Shown piece after piece: positions 50,591-62,390 of a stretch of 64,000 bases of DNA. The stretch lies in the NCBI GenBank assembly GCA_019914945.1, contig CM034108.1, forward strand, positions 4,970,001-5,034,000, written 5' to 3'. The position numbers were made by a program, and so were the translations under genes. The notes under the pieces are model-generated. The model saw only the letters and a program-made list of their open reading frames with translations, ran no database searches and was not told the DNA's origin. The stretch is from Typha latifolia (taxonomy: Eukaryota; Streptophyta; Magnoliopsida; Poales; Typhaceae). Positions within the stretch are counted from its first letter, which is position 1, and every line of letters starts with the position of its first letter.

Positions 50591-50630
<40 letters not shown>
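50568..50630. repeat. (AAT)n/(AAC)n microsatellite
   Basis: Run of AAT and AAC triplets of about 60 bp in the spacer between GINT1 and the PPR gene. A plain AT dinucleotide run also stands at 51150-51183. Confidence 0.9.
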
Positions 50631-51145
50631 TGTTTAGGTACATATATGCTTGTAAGGATGTCAGCTCATTTACGGGCTTAGATGCTTGTAAGCCAGCTTG
50701 TCAAGCATAAATAAACTCATAAATTAGTAATTTAATAATTTTTTGGGATAAAATAATAAAATTTTGTAATCAAGGTCAAAGATACTTTAGTTCATTAATT
50801 ATATATATTCTCCTCTAAGACTAGTATATTTTTTTATTTTTTCACATCACATTAAAAAGTAATGATTACGTTTTAGACTAATTCATAATTATTAAATACC
50901 ATATTTTCTTAGCCCAGTTAAAAATACTTAAATCAAGATTAAAAATTTAATCAAATTAACCGAGTTCGGTTTTCGTTGACATCGATATCATGTATAAGCA
51001 ATTAAGCACTCGTAGAAGTGGCTAATTTCCCTTTAACACCTTTTTTTTTGTATATATTACGGTTTATATCGTCTTTTCAATTTTCTTTTTTTGATTTGAC
51101 GCTATATTATTTAGATAAATCATAGAAAATATATTAGGATTTTTT

Positions 51146-51184
<39 letters not shown>

Positions 51185-51424
51185 TCTTAAATCTCTTATT
51201 ATGTGTTTGTATGTCCATCTATAATTGATATTTATATTTATACTAATCAAAATATACGATTTTTGTGTGATTATCTTTTAAAGCTTTATTCTCTAAGTGA
51301 ATGCCTCTCGAAATTAATTGATCGTTAAATTTGAATAGTTTAATCGTAGAAAGATAAAAATATTTTGATTCTAGTTTTCGCTTAAGAGTAGTTTTATCTA
51401 TTAAATTATTTAGACTTAACTTAA

Positions 51425-51797
51425 AAACTAGAGAAATTTACATATAAGGCCCTAATTTTAATAAAATTACGGATTATATCCTATATTTTTACTATTTGTA
51501 AATCGAACTATATAACATAATAAGTGAGAATATTCTGTTAAGTAGAGATATTTTATTTCTAAAATGACTAAAATGCCCTTAGTATGACTTAGTTCAAGAT
51601 ATTTTTTATAATTTTTTTAGTATAATTAACTTAACTTAGATGTTTAATTAAGTTTAACTAACATACCAAATAGCAGGATATTTTATGCACATATTTACTA
51701 AATTATAAGGCTCGATTTATACACAGTAAAAATGTAGAATATAAATCATAATTTTATTAAAAAATAGAGGGTTATATCTAAATTTTTCTAAAAAATA
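51425..51797. mobile_element. Second foldback element
   Basis: The left arm contains TTTACATATAAGGCCCT, TAATAAAATTACGGATTATA and ATTTTTACTATTTGTAAATCG. The right arm is its imperfect reverse complement, with TACACAGTAAAAATGTAGAA and TTTTATTAAAAAATAGAGGG. Arms of about 130 bp flank an AT-rich centre. It lies about 370 bp upstream of the PPR gene. The sequence is not obviously that of the element at 20 kb. Confidence 0.65.
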
Positions 51798-52168
51798 TAA
51801 AAAAAATTATATATTTTGAGAGGTATACATAAAAACGTTAAACTCGCAGAGAGGCATACAGAGAGAGATTTAGATGGATTTCCAACACCTTGCTAGAAAC
51901 TACATGGTTTTGAGGAAGTTCATTGAGAGGCAAAGTGGATATAAGATAATAAATTGATACAATTTTTCTTTCAAACTAAAATTTGAATTCAAATACTTGT
52001 ACTGCAGCATCCCAACATAACCATAAATTTAATTTATCACTTTATACTTCAAACTTGAGCATTTATTTGTCTATTAGATTTCCATCCTTATTAACGGCCA
52101 ACTAATAATACTAATTTGTGGTGTCCTTTAATAAGATGAGATAATAAATTCATGGCAAAATAGCAGCA

Positions 52169-53428
52169 ATGGATGCATCCATTACTCTACTATTCCCTTC
52201 TCCTTCTCTTCTCAATCGACAGCCCATCGACCACCATTTCTCTTCCATTCCCAAAACCCCAGCACTCGCCTTCCCACCTTTGACCAACAACAGAGCCTTG
52301 TTATACAAGCCACTCCAAGAAGCCCAAACCCTAACCCTAAGCCTAAACCCAGCCCAAGCCCACCTTTCCTTGCCCCGTCTCATCAAACTTTGCTCCCGTT
52401 CCCGCGCTTTCTCCTCTGGCATCCAACTCCACGCCCTCTCCTTCAAGCTTGGCCTGTCTTCTGACCCTTTCCTCCAATCCTCCCTCATCTCATTCTACTC
52501 TTCCTGCGACCTCCCATGTGTTGCCCTCCAACTGTTCGACACAATTCCCCAACCAAACGTTGTAGCCTGGACCGCCGCCATTGTTGCCTGGCTGCGCGCC
52601 AAAGATCCCAATTTTGCCCTCTCTTTGTTTGCCCAAATGGTCGAGTCGGGCGTTGAAGCTGACGACTTTGCCCTCGTCGCCGTCCTCTCTGCTTGCGCCG
52701 ATCTTGGGTCCCTCAAATTTGGTCGTGCACTGCACGGTTATGCTGAGAAAACCGGCACGGTGATTTCCGCATTCTTGGGTACGTCACTCGTTGACATGTA
52801 CTGCAAGTGCAGCTCTGTGGAAGACGCCGTCAAGGTGTTCGATTCTTTACCGGAGAATTCCAGGCCCATCCAAATATGGAACGCTATGATCCACGGGCTT
52901 GCGGTGCACGGGCATGGTTTTAGGGTTCTTCAACTGTTCGACGAAATGCTATTGAGAGGCTTGCCGCCCAACGATGTCACATTCGTCGGAATCCTATGTG
53001 GGTGTGCTCATTCTGGTTTGATCCAAGACGGAAGATACTATTTCAATGCAATGAGAGATAAGTTTGGCATCGAACCAACTGTCAAGCACTATGGATGCAT
53101 GGTGGATCTCCTTGGCCGCGCTGGCTTGCTCGACGAGGCTGTTGAGATGATCACCAGCATGCAGGTTTCCTCAAACCACATCGTTTTGGGGGCTCTACTT
53201 AGCGCTTGCAGTGCTTGCGGAGATGTAGGCACGGCGGAGCAAGTGGTGGCAAGGATAGTTAGAGAAGAATGCAGTCCGAAAGGAGACACGAGCCACTTCG
53301 TCATTTTGTCGAACATGTACCGGGCAGCAGAGTCGAGTGGCAAGGTGGTAGGGGTGAGGGCAATGGTGGGGAGGAAGCCTAAAGGTAAGAGTTGGATAGA
53401 GGTAGAAGGGCAAATGCATGAGTTTTGA
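52169..53428 (+). CDS. Pentatricopeptide repeat protein, PLS class, E-type, 419 aa
   Basis: Intronless gene, as usual for PPR proteins, which bind organelle RNA and act in editing, splicing or stability. The N-terminal 70 residues are rich in Ser, Pro and Leu with few acids, consistent with a plastid or mitochondrial transit peptide. PPR motifs run from about residue 96 to 365: WTAAIVAWLRAKDPNFALSL, LVAVLSACADLGSLKFGRAL, LGTSLVDMYCKCSSVEDAVK, IWNAMIHGLAVHGHGFRVLQ, FVGILCGCAHSGLIQDGRYY and YGCMVDLLGRAGLLDEAVEM. An E region follows, closing with GKSWIEVEGQMHEF and a stop, so there is no DYW domain. It is short for an editing factor. The first ATG of the frame is used. The frame is intact and GC-richer than its AT-rich surroundings. 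The individual orthologue cannot be named from sequence alone. Confidence 0.9.
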   Translation: MDASITLLFPSPSLLNRQPIDHHFSSIPKTPALAFPPLTNNRALLYKPLQEAQTLTLSLNPAQAHLSLPRLIKLCSRSRAFSSGIQLHALSFKLGLSSDPFLQSSLISFYSSCDLPCVALQLFDTIPQPNVVAWTAAIVAWLRAKDPNFALSLFAQMVESGVEADDFALVAVLSACADLGSLKFGRALHGYAEKTGTVISAFLGTSLVDMYCKCSSVEDAVKVFDSLPENSRPIQIWNAMIHGLAVHGHGFRVLQLFDEMLLRGLPPNDVTFVGILCGCAHSGLIQDGRYYFNAMRDKFGIEPTVKHYGCMVDLLGRAGLLDEAVEMITSMQVSSNHIVLGALLSACSACGDVGTAEQVVARIVREECSPKGDTSHFVILSNMYRAAESSGKVVGVRAMVGRKPKGKSWIEVEGQMHEF

Positions 53429-55750
53429 ATTGGGGTGGAGTGCTTTAATAATATACAGATTTAACAGGGTTGGAAGGAAAAATGGAATTGGATGGATGTT
53501 TACAATATAAACCTCCTCACCCCAGAAATTTTTTTTAAACATAATTATGGGTTTGCTTTGTAATTTGACCACCTACATAGGCTACATAATAGAAAGATGT
53601 ATATAATGAGTTTCTTTTTTAAAAATAAATCATGAATTGGTATATTAATTCTAATCTACCTTTATCGGATAAATATGTTTAAAAAAAAATCGTGATTTCG
53701 TTGTCATCAACATATTTTCTGTAATCATGGCCAGAAATTAATATATCTCCTTTTACTGTTTAAAAAAATATATTTTAAATAAATATTTGCTTTTCAGAAT
53801 ATTTCAAAAGAAAACCTCTTATTTTGTAAGGAATATTGTCAGAATAATAAGATTAATATGAGATTTTGTTTTTGGAGAACAAAAAAAAAATACTCAATTA
53901 AAATAAGGATTAGTTACAAGTAGACTCTATGAACTATAGTTTCATTCTGAATCTCAAGTATCAAAATTTTCAATTCTTCAAATATAATATATACACGAAT
54001 AATCTATAAATTCAAATACTACTATTTCCTCCAATATATATATAATATAAATCATTCTTAATATGTTAGAAAACACGAATAAATAATAATCTAATATTTA
54101 ATCTTGCAAAATTTCAAGTCTCAAAAATAATATTTTATTTTCGATCATATTAAAAGAAAATAAAGATCTCTTATATTTTATTTTGTAGAAAATAAAATAT
54201 ATTAGCATAAATATTTCGTCTGTTACAAATCCGAAATCCATATAAATTGAAATATTCCTAATTTATATCTTATTTTCTACAATAGAAATAGATATTAATT
54301 ATTTTCAGAAATCTAAAAATTCATTTAAATTGAAATATTCCTAATTTATATCTTATTTTCTACAATAGAAATAGGTATTAATTATTTTCAGAAATCTAAA
54401 AATTCATTTAAATTGAAATATTCCTAATTTATTTCTTATTTTCTGCAATAAAAATAAATACTTTGAAATCTGAAAAATAATAAACAATAAAATCCCCTTT
54501 TTTTTTCCAAGAATGATAAATATGAATTTTCTATAAAATATAAAATCTTAATATTTCTAATTCTTTATTGAAAATTCTTAAAACAACAAATTTCTTAACT
54601 TTCCGTATAATTGACATCATATTATAAAGTTTTTTATCTTATAAAATCAAACAGGATAAGAATAAACATAAAAGTATTTATAATTCATCAATTCTATTTT
54701 TATATAATAAAAATTTAAAAAAATATGAGTGAAAACTTGCTTTGATCGTCAATACAAAATAATTTAATTTTCGCATCCTAATCGTAATCTGCACGAATTC
54801 CAAAGCGCTCTATGATTGTCTCCTCTTTTCTTATCTTCTCTTGATATGATAAAATCTTTTTCCATCTTTTTTCTATTTTTTTTGCTCCCTAATCTCCCTG
54901 AAGAATAATTTCTTTATCTTTTTTTTTTTCGGTACTAGAGTACCACCCTAACTTCTCTCTAAAAAATCCCCTCCTGGGTTTTCTTCTAGGCCCCCTTTTA
55001 TAATTAAAAAAAATATAATAAGAGTCCTATTAAAATAAAGACTCTAATATCTTAAAGATATATCTAAAAATTTAATTTAATAAAAATCCTAAAATATAAA
55101 AGATAAAATAAAATTCCTCATTATCTAAACTGTATATTTCTATTTATTTTATTTATTTATGTTTTAAAATTCTGATTTGTTATAGGTGATGTAGAATGTA
55201 ACAAAGCACCATGATGTCCACAAGGTAATCATATGTATAAATGTATGTATATAGTATTATCATACAACAGGTGCGCCAAAATATCGTTGTTCACCATAGA
55301 TGACAGCTTAGAAGTACATGTAAAACGTACAAACATGACAAAAATATAGAAACTGGAATCACAAGCGCAAACATGACAACATTTCGCTTGACGACATTGG
55401 ATGTATACACAGAGTAGGACGCCCCAACCTCTATATGCCCTTTAACACACCCTTAATGCTGCATGTAGTAGGTAATCCCACAAAGGCAATGGAATGAAGA
55501 GAGTGGCATCATGCAATTACCGCAGAATTAATGAGCAAACAGTCAATAAAAGGGTACATTTCTAGCTAGTAGCAAATGTAACCAAACAGGAGGTCTACAG
55601 GGACAAATGCACTAACAAGATTGCAAGCTTGACAAGCATGTGGTAGGATAAAAAATGATGAGAAATAAATCCAAAGTTATGCATAGATACTAGCACTATC
55701 AATGTCTACCGACCATGTGACTTATATCCCACATCTGGGATGTGATTCAA
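53429..55750. other. AT-rich spacer downstream of the PPR gene
   Basis: Very AT-rich, with the 83-bp tandem repeat and many runs of T or A. No coding signal. The first 200 bp should include the PPR gene 3' UTR. Confidence 0.5.
54244..54475. repeat. 83-bp tandem repeat, about 2.8 copies
   Basis: The mark AAATTGAAATATTCC recurs at 54244, 54327 and 54410, exactly 83 bp apart, and the first two units differ by only a few bases. AT-rich, non-coding, between the PPR gene and the small gene. Confidence 0.85.
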
Positions 55751-56407
55751 TTACACAAAAGTTTCATCTTTGCCTGACTCATCGACACCTTCCATGTTTC
55801 CGTCAAGGTCATTTCTTGACGATAACATCTCATGTACAAGCTGTAAGAGAAGCTCATCTAATTCGTCATCCAATTCTTCACTCTCTGCGAAAGAATAAAG
55901 GTCACTGATTATTGCATACATTTCTACCTTCTTACCCTGAGAGATTTGGAACAATCATGACTATCAAATCTATGTAATTAACTAATTATCATATCGACAA
56001 CAAAGAATAATGTATCCTGCAAGCTGCAAACAGTAGCATGTAATGCTAAAAGCAAGTTTAAACTGACAGTTGCATAGAAACAACAGTGCGCTATATTATT
56101 TAAGTTGCAATAAAAAGAAGAGCTAATTATAAAGGAAGTATGGCAATATAACTAGCAGTAATAGAGCAAGCACTCCATGACCATATGAGCTGATAATAGA
56201 AGCATTACTAGCAGTAACATATGGAGATTTCAATAACAGAATGAGCTAACCATAAAGGAAGCATGACAATGCAACTAGCAGGGGCATAGCAAGCAATTTG
56301 TGTGCATTTGCATCAAAATTCAATTGACTTGCCTCTTCGGTCAGAGAACTCATGCTCTCAACGACTGATACACCTTGAGTATGTTGTGGACGATGAGAAG
56401 AGGCCAT
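55751..56407 (-). CDS. Possible small two-exon gene, 86 aa, GC-AG intron
   Basis: Minus strand: exon 1 at 56333-56407 begins MASSHRPQHTQGVSVVES; exon 2 at 55751-55936 begins GKKVEMYAIISDLYSF. The exon 1 end reads GAAGAG followed by GCAAGT, the classic non-canonical GC donor (consensus AG then GCAAGT). Exon 2 follows a CAG acceptor and continues in frame to a TAA, giving an 86-aa acidic protein with a Glu/Asp/Leu-rich helix (EELDDELDELLLQLVHEML). I do not recognise the family. It sits just downstream of the hAT-derived gene on the same strand but shows no obvious likeness to it. Alternatives: an extra 3' exon of a neighbouring transcript, or chance. Confidence 0.4.
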
Positions 56408-57048
56408 CTTCAGCTCTATTCACTTGTTTTGAGCATCATGTCTACAAAAGGCTATGAAAATTGCTCGATTACATATGCCCCTGAATTTCTCGACACCAAG
56501 AAGTCAAGCTTGCCAGAATTCATGTAAAGAAGTTGGTGTGTTGCTTCCATGCATTCAGAAATTTGTAAGATCCCTTTTCCACCTCAATCTGCTGCTCTTC
56601 AGCACCCAATACAGCACATAATGAACTAATTGCAGAAGCATAACTAGCAGTAGCATAGGTAGATAGCTATAAAGGCATCATAACAAAATAACCAGTAGGA
56701 AGAAAGCAAGCAATCCATAAGCAAATGAGCTAACAATATAAAAAATATAATGAATAAATAGCACAAACAGACAGCTAAGTGAAAGTAGCAATCATATCCC
56801 AACTGATGGGGACACCTTGGAAGGACCTTGCGCCCTTCTCTGGCAGAGAATTTTCACTCAATGCAAGGCCTGATGTTTCAGTTTCAGTCCCTAAAAATGA
56901 AAAACCATTAATAGAAAAACCCACTAACCAAATTTTATCATTAGATAGCACATATACTAAATAAATTCATGCACCATGCCACCAAATGACGAAAATGATG
57001 ACAGTTGGTACAAAAAATAATACCTGAAGGGTCATGCTACTAAATTGA
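56408..57048. other. Spacer between the small gene and the hAT-derived gene
   Basis: No coding signal. Diffuse repeats: phrases like ATAAAGGAAG, ACTAGCAGTA and AGCAAGCA(C/A)T recur several times between 56090 and 56740, also inside the small gene's intron, suggesting old local duplication. Confidence 0.4.
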
Positions 57049-60000
57049 TTATTGATTTTCTTCTTCAGCTTGCTCATCCTCGCCCTCACTGCCGTCATCG
57101 GTGCATATGACAAATTCCAAATCTGGTTCATCAAGCGAGAGTTCGGCAATTTCTAACAGACCATCTTCATTGAATGAATCAAATGCATCTCCCCCAACAT
57201 CCCACATCTTAGTCTCTCCTGTTATGTATTCTGGAGATTTTCTAGAGAGAAGGCGAAGATTGTTATGCACAAACACTAGATCTTCCATTTGTTGTGGGAT
57301 AATCTTGTTTCTCTTCATTGAATTAATGAATGAATAAGTCCTCCAATTCTTCCGAAAACATGAAGATGAGCACGGTTGTCCAAGTAACTTGAGTGCCAAA
57401 CTTTGAAGAATTGGTGCACATGCACCATAGATATTCCACCACGTCTTTGGTTCAAGAGTTTCCCTATCTTTAATGGAGTCAGAATTTCCAAATCCCTCAA
57501 TGGCGGCTGCAAAATTTGCATACTCATAAAGCACAGTTCTTCTCTCCTCCGAATTTGGAAATAACCTTTTTAAACATTTATTTCTCATAGTAGAGATCTC
57601 TAAGTCACTGTATGGGGGAATGTGATTTGGATCCTCTCCAATCCAAGATCTGCTATAGTACCTAAAAAGACACCGAAATAAGTTACATAAAAGAACCAAA
57701 AGAAACTATGTAAATTATTTTATAAATATTAAACTTACCTTGGATTCAAAGAGTGTGCTAAACAATAAAGATGTGTATTATTTCTATCCCATCGATCAAC
57801 CAGAATTCTGTGCACAACTGAATAAAATGACGACACCTCATTTTCTTTTTTGCCTTCATTTCTATATATAATTGTTTTCACTTTTTCTATCATTGTATCC
57901 CACATTGCGTAAATCAAGTGAAGACAAGGTTTGTCGGTGTTGGCAATCTTCAACATCTCATAAATAGGCTCAGTAAAGGAGAGTATATAATCAATCTTGT
58001 CCCACCATATGTCATTAAAGACTTTCTCCTTTACAAATTGCACTTTTCCTATGTCATCTTCTTTATAGCAATTCCATTTATCACTAATAATCATGGACTG
58101 GAGGTCACATTTGATCAATTTGAACCTTCTAAGCATCACAATGACCGAGGCAAATCGTGTATCTGCAACAGCAAGCATCTTCAAATTCACAAATTCATTA
58201 AAAAAAGTAAGCCGCATTGAATGTTGCATGATAAAGTTCTTTATACACATAACTTCCTCTGTCACAACTGATATCCAATTACACTCATAAAAAACTATCT
58301 CATTTGTATCAGAATTCTTTGCCGCGCATATAGTTTTTAGAGCAATATCAAGAGTATGAACAATGCATGGCGTCCAAAATATATGAGAGTATTTACTCTC
58401 AATAAGCATCCCTGCCGCCTTACAAATATCGACATTATCAGTTATCACTTGCACAACATTTTGCTGCCCAATCTTTTCAATAACCTCGATAATCAAACTA
58501 GATATAAAGAGTTCATCTTTATACTCTCCTTCACAGTTAACAGCTCTCAAAAAGATAGGACTACTTTCAGTGACCGCAAAAAAATTAATAAGAGGCCTTC
58601 TTTGTGCATCTGTCCAACCATCACAAACAATGGTAACACCTTTTTCTTTCCAAGTGCTTTTGATAGGGTCCAATAATCTTTCAATATTTGCCCTCTCTTG
58701 TTGGAGTAATGTGGTTCTCAACAAGTTATACCCAGGAGGCAAATAATCGGATATTTGATTGTTAGCTACTAAAGTAAATGCCCTCACATAATATGGATTC
58801 TTTGCAAGATGAAAAGGTAACCCGGCTGAATAAAACATTCTAGCAATTTCACAATCTAATTGATTATGAGCAGCTAAATTGAAAGACTTCTCCAAAGATG
58901 TTTCTCTAGTTGCTCTCCTTTTTCTAGGTTCAAAGGTATCTCCTATTGAGTTTTTTATTCTCAACTCAGCCTCTTCCACAATCCTTCTCATCTCAGTAAG
59001 ATGCTGATCATTCACCTTACAACAAGAACTGATCCCACACTTAGATATTTTCAACAAATGTGCTTTTACCCTGTAGTAAGAACCATTATATATCTGCAGA
59101 CAATAATTACATTGAAATCTAGTATTCCCTCTTTTTCCTGCCATCTTTTCTAATTTGGTCACATACTTCCAAAGAGGAGAATTATCATTTGTTGCCATAG
59201 TATCACTATTGTCAGTGGAACTCATACTTTTAGTAGCCATTTCCTGTGATAATATGACATGAAAGCATTATGAGACAACAATACAACATATCAATTGAAA
59301 TATTTTATGCACTTGCATACTAAAATCAAAGCAGCTTATGCAAACTCTTTCTGAACATAGTAACATGAAAGCATTTGTAGACTAACACATTTCTCCTATT
59401 GCAGGTTACTAAAACTCTTAACATCAAAACATTTCATGCAATCCCTATACTAACATATTTGATTTCTCTTACTACAAACCCTATACCAACTCTCAATTAA
59501 AATACCTTCTAAATTCAATCACATTTAACCCTTAACGAACACTTATATGGGTTAATAGGTATTTATATTTCTAACTTGACCCTCTAAACCCAAAACCAAG
59601 GATGACATTTTCAGTCAATCATAAGTCAATTAGGCTGAAATGGATAATCAGCCATAGACAATCCCAATTCCACCCGAAACAAGTAAGTTGGTTGCTTTTA
59701 GGCCAATTTTGGGTGTATCGGATTGTTTAAAGATTTGGGTCAGATCCATTTTACCCAACTGCTTTTTCTTCAAATTTTCATGATTTACTCCTTTTCCCTC
59801 ACTCTCATCCTACCCTCACACTTCTCCGAGCTCATCTAGCGAGCTCCTTCGGCGACTCTGCACTCTGGTGACTTCGAGTGAGTATTTGTTCTCTTTTCTC
59901 TTTCCTTTCTTTTCACTGTAGGACAATAGTAAAGCTCTTTATCTCACTTCTACAGTGATAATTTACGAGCATAAAAATTTACTAGATCCAACTCAGAATT

Positions 60001-60904
60001 CCTCATGATTTTAAATAAGTGAGTACTTTTTAAAACTAATTTAAAAATAATGTATTCTAGTTGCATCTCGCCATATTGGTGCAGTATTCATGCTACATTG
60101 GGAAATTAAATTAATTCTTTAATCTAGATACTCTTTCAACTATATCAATACATATCGAATACGCGTATGGCACCCCAAATAAAGTATCTGTGTTTCCTAG
60201 GGGAGTCCACATTTTCCTCTTCTTTTCACTCCAATAGTTAGGTGGGTTACCCCTTTTTTCTCACAAACTATGTGGTCATCTTTTCCTTCTATTCTTATCC
60301 ATTTTACTGTGCTAATATATAAAAATACTTGGGAGGCCAAATGGATTCTAAGATGCTTTATCTTCTCCCTCATCAGTGTTGATCCATCATGTTGTCATCA
60401 TCTTGACACGATCTTCATTTCAAAATCATACAACATAATGGCATATGCAAGAACCCAAAAAGTAAAAACCATGAAAGCAAACATGTGGTCATGGAGTTGT
60501 CATGCAAATCGGGTTGGTGGGTTTCCAAGATATAATGGTAGGAACATATGGCCTAGTTTTGCTTTCTTTTTTATATATCAAAGATGATTGTTTAAGAGAT
60601 TACATACATAGTTTATTAAGCATCTATATGGCAACTAATGCCCCTTTTTGTGTGGACGAGGCTTGCCATGTTTAATCAACTGAAAGGAAAAAAAAGTAGA
60701 ACAAAATATGAAGCAGGCAAAAGTGCATACATATTGGAAGGCCTTTGAATGGATGCCAGATTCATTAGATCCAACTGAATTACTTGTTGGAACAGCTGCA
60801 GCAGTAGAAGCTTCATTCACCATAGTTTCATGTTGAGTTGTCTGAGGTAGCAAAACTGTTTCAACAGCCATATGCGCCATCGAACTACCTATACCATAAT
60901 CCAT
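57049..60904 (-). CDS. hAT transposase-derived protein (BED finger, DUF659, hAT C-terminal), 3 exons
   Basis: Minus-strand exons 60731-60904, 57739-59243 and 57049-57661 (TAA stop) join in frame by GT-AG junctions to 763 aa. The first exon (MDYGIGSS..., 58 aa) is less certain; the second holds its own ATG at 59240. BED-type zinc finger at about 103-127 (C-x2-C, then H and C). DUF659/RNase-H-like core with GVTIVCDGWTDAQRRPLINF at about 260-279, VQVITDN at about 322-328 and TPCIVHTLDIALK at about 349-361, i.e. the hAT aspartates and the CxxH motif. The C-terminal exon has the hAT tail: TWWNIYGACAPILQSLALKL, the divergent PCSSSCFRKNWRTYSF motif and VHNNLRLLSRKSPEY, then an acidic end. There is no internal stop or frameshift. 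I saw no clear terminal inverted repeats, so it could be a domesticated gene or a recently active element. Proteins of this architecture are common in plants and mostly uncharacterised. Confidence 0.8.
59580..60150 (+). repeat. Dispersed repeat, copy 2, in an intron of the hAT-derived gene
   Basis: Shares with 34.78-35.47 kb the order TTTCCCTC, CTCTGCACTCTGGTGACTTC, GTGAGTATTTGTTCTC, TTCTACAGTGATAATTTACG and AAAATTTACTAGATCCAACT. Both are diverged; no ends or coding sequence recognisable. Confidence 0.5.
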
Positions 60905-61299
60905 GGCTGCAAAAAGGATTAACTTAATATATTGAGCAACTTGAAAGATCACGTGAAGAATAGAGCATCCTACAATGGAAAGTCAAGGAAGCTAAAATAG
61001 AAACTTGCGTGATAAGGGATTTAATTACTGCAGAGTTGGGGCATATATGTGTTGTAGTAATAAATTAGTAACCATGATCCAATAATACTTGCAAGTAATT
61101 AAGAAGGCAACTGTATGTGAACAAGGAGAAAAAGAGTGACAAGCAAGCAATATTAGCAACCAAGTCCAATTAATCCAGTAATTCCATTGCACGCTACATA
61201 TTTCAACGGTAAAAACTCAAAGATAACAGTAAAAGAATCTCGCCGATCCTCTCTCCAATTAGAAGAAGAAACCAACAGAAGTTATATTGGCTTGACTAT

Positions 61300-61465
61300 T
61301 TCTTAAAGGATTTCATAAACCAAACATACAGCAAGTTTATCTCTATAGTTCATGTACGAATATGCATGCTTAAAGGATTTCATAAACCAACAGAAGTTAT
61401 ATTCGGTTAAACATAAACCAAACATACAGCAAGTTTATCTCTATAGTTCATGTACGAATATGAAT
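61300..61465. repeat. Local direct duplication
   Basis: A stretch including ACATACAGCAAGTTTATCTC and GTTCATGTACGAATATG occurs twice about 98 bp apart, as does AAAGGATTTCATAAACCAA. Non-coding. Confidence 0.7.
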
Positions 61466-62119
61466 ATAAATAGAGTAATCTGCAGCGAATGTAGTGAGGA
61501 TTATAAGTGATTTTCCTAAAGAGACTAAAATAATCAAGGATAAATAGGTCAACCGTAACCACGATGAGGTCTTTGAAACAAGTTCACATACCAACAAGAA
61601 AATCATATTGATTCAAATAAAAGTGAAATTGCTTAAATTTTCTAAGAAACTTGATTTGTTGTATTACCAAAATGCTGAACTACTTGTAGTGCCTACTATT
61701 TGTCTTTCAGTAGATCAGACAATTAAAATCAGATGGTCAAAAGAATAGGTCAAATTAAGGGTTTTATTGATAAATTTCCAGGGATCAAACAATAGATTAA
61801 TGAATAGGCCTAAAATTAGGTCAGAATTAGGTTTAATAATTTAAGATACCTTAGCTTAAGCGAAGTAGCACTTACCCAGAAAGAAATTCTGAAATTAGTT
61901 TTAAAAAATGGGGTTTTGGTTCTAGTCCTCACCATTATAAACCATAGTGCTTAGGTAGGGGCATATATGGATGCAGAAGTTACATCTAATGGCAATGTGA
62001 TATATATATATCTAGCGGATTCTATCAACTTTGCGACAACTCATGAATCTAAAGACAAGTTCTAACTTTCCTAGACTTTGGGTCATAATAGCTTCTAAAG
62101 AGAAGGGTGTGTAACGACC

Positions 62120-62390
62120 CCTTTGAAGAAGCGAGAGCAAATGCAAGCCCTACATATAACCATTTCTAAACCCCCAAATATACTGAAAGAGAGATGGGTG
62201 GACGACCTACCACTAGAGCTTCGCCGAGTCATGCCGGCATATTCGAAATGGAGGGAGACGAGCACAAGAATAAAGTACCCGACAAGAGAGAGAAAGGGGG
62301 GAGAGAGTAGAAAGTACGAGTGTGGGAACTGGGAAGAGTTCTCTTTTTCAAAATAGAGTAAATTACATTCTCCCTCAATGAACTGCATCC
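62120..62390 (-). promoter_or_regulatory. Possible first (leader) exon of the hAT-derived gene
   Basis: Read on the minus strand, a CT-rich stretch (CCCCCCTTTCTCTCTCTTG) leads into a GC-richer segment and a donor-like GTAGGTCG at about 62207. The coding exon at 60904 has a good acceptor just before it (CCTTTTTGCAG then CC and the ATG), so an upstream non-coding exon is expected; this is the best candidate. No TATA box is obvious. Confidence 0.25.

Larger units (their letters stand above)
46190..52168. other. AT-rich spacer between GINT1 and the PPR gene
   Basis: Apart from the orphan frame at 46.8 kb, the minisatellite, the GAGCTC element, the microsatellites and the foldback listed separately, I see only AT-rich unique-looking sequence with no supported gene. 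Confidence 0.5.

Noticed and set aside
52330..52365. Telomere-like CCCTAA units
   Set aside because: Only two or three imperfect units, and they lie within the PPR coding sequence, encoding part of its N-terminus.
54244..54475. Regular repeats that might suggest a CRISPR-like array
   Set aside because: Contiguous 83-bp tandem units with no spacers, in a plant nuclear context.
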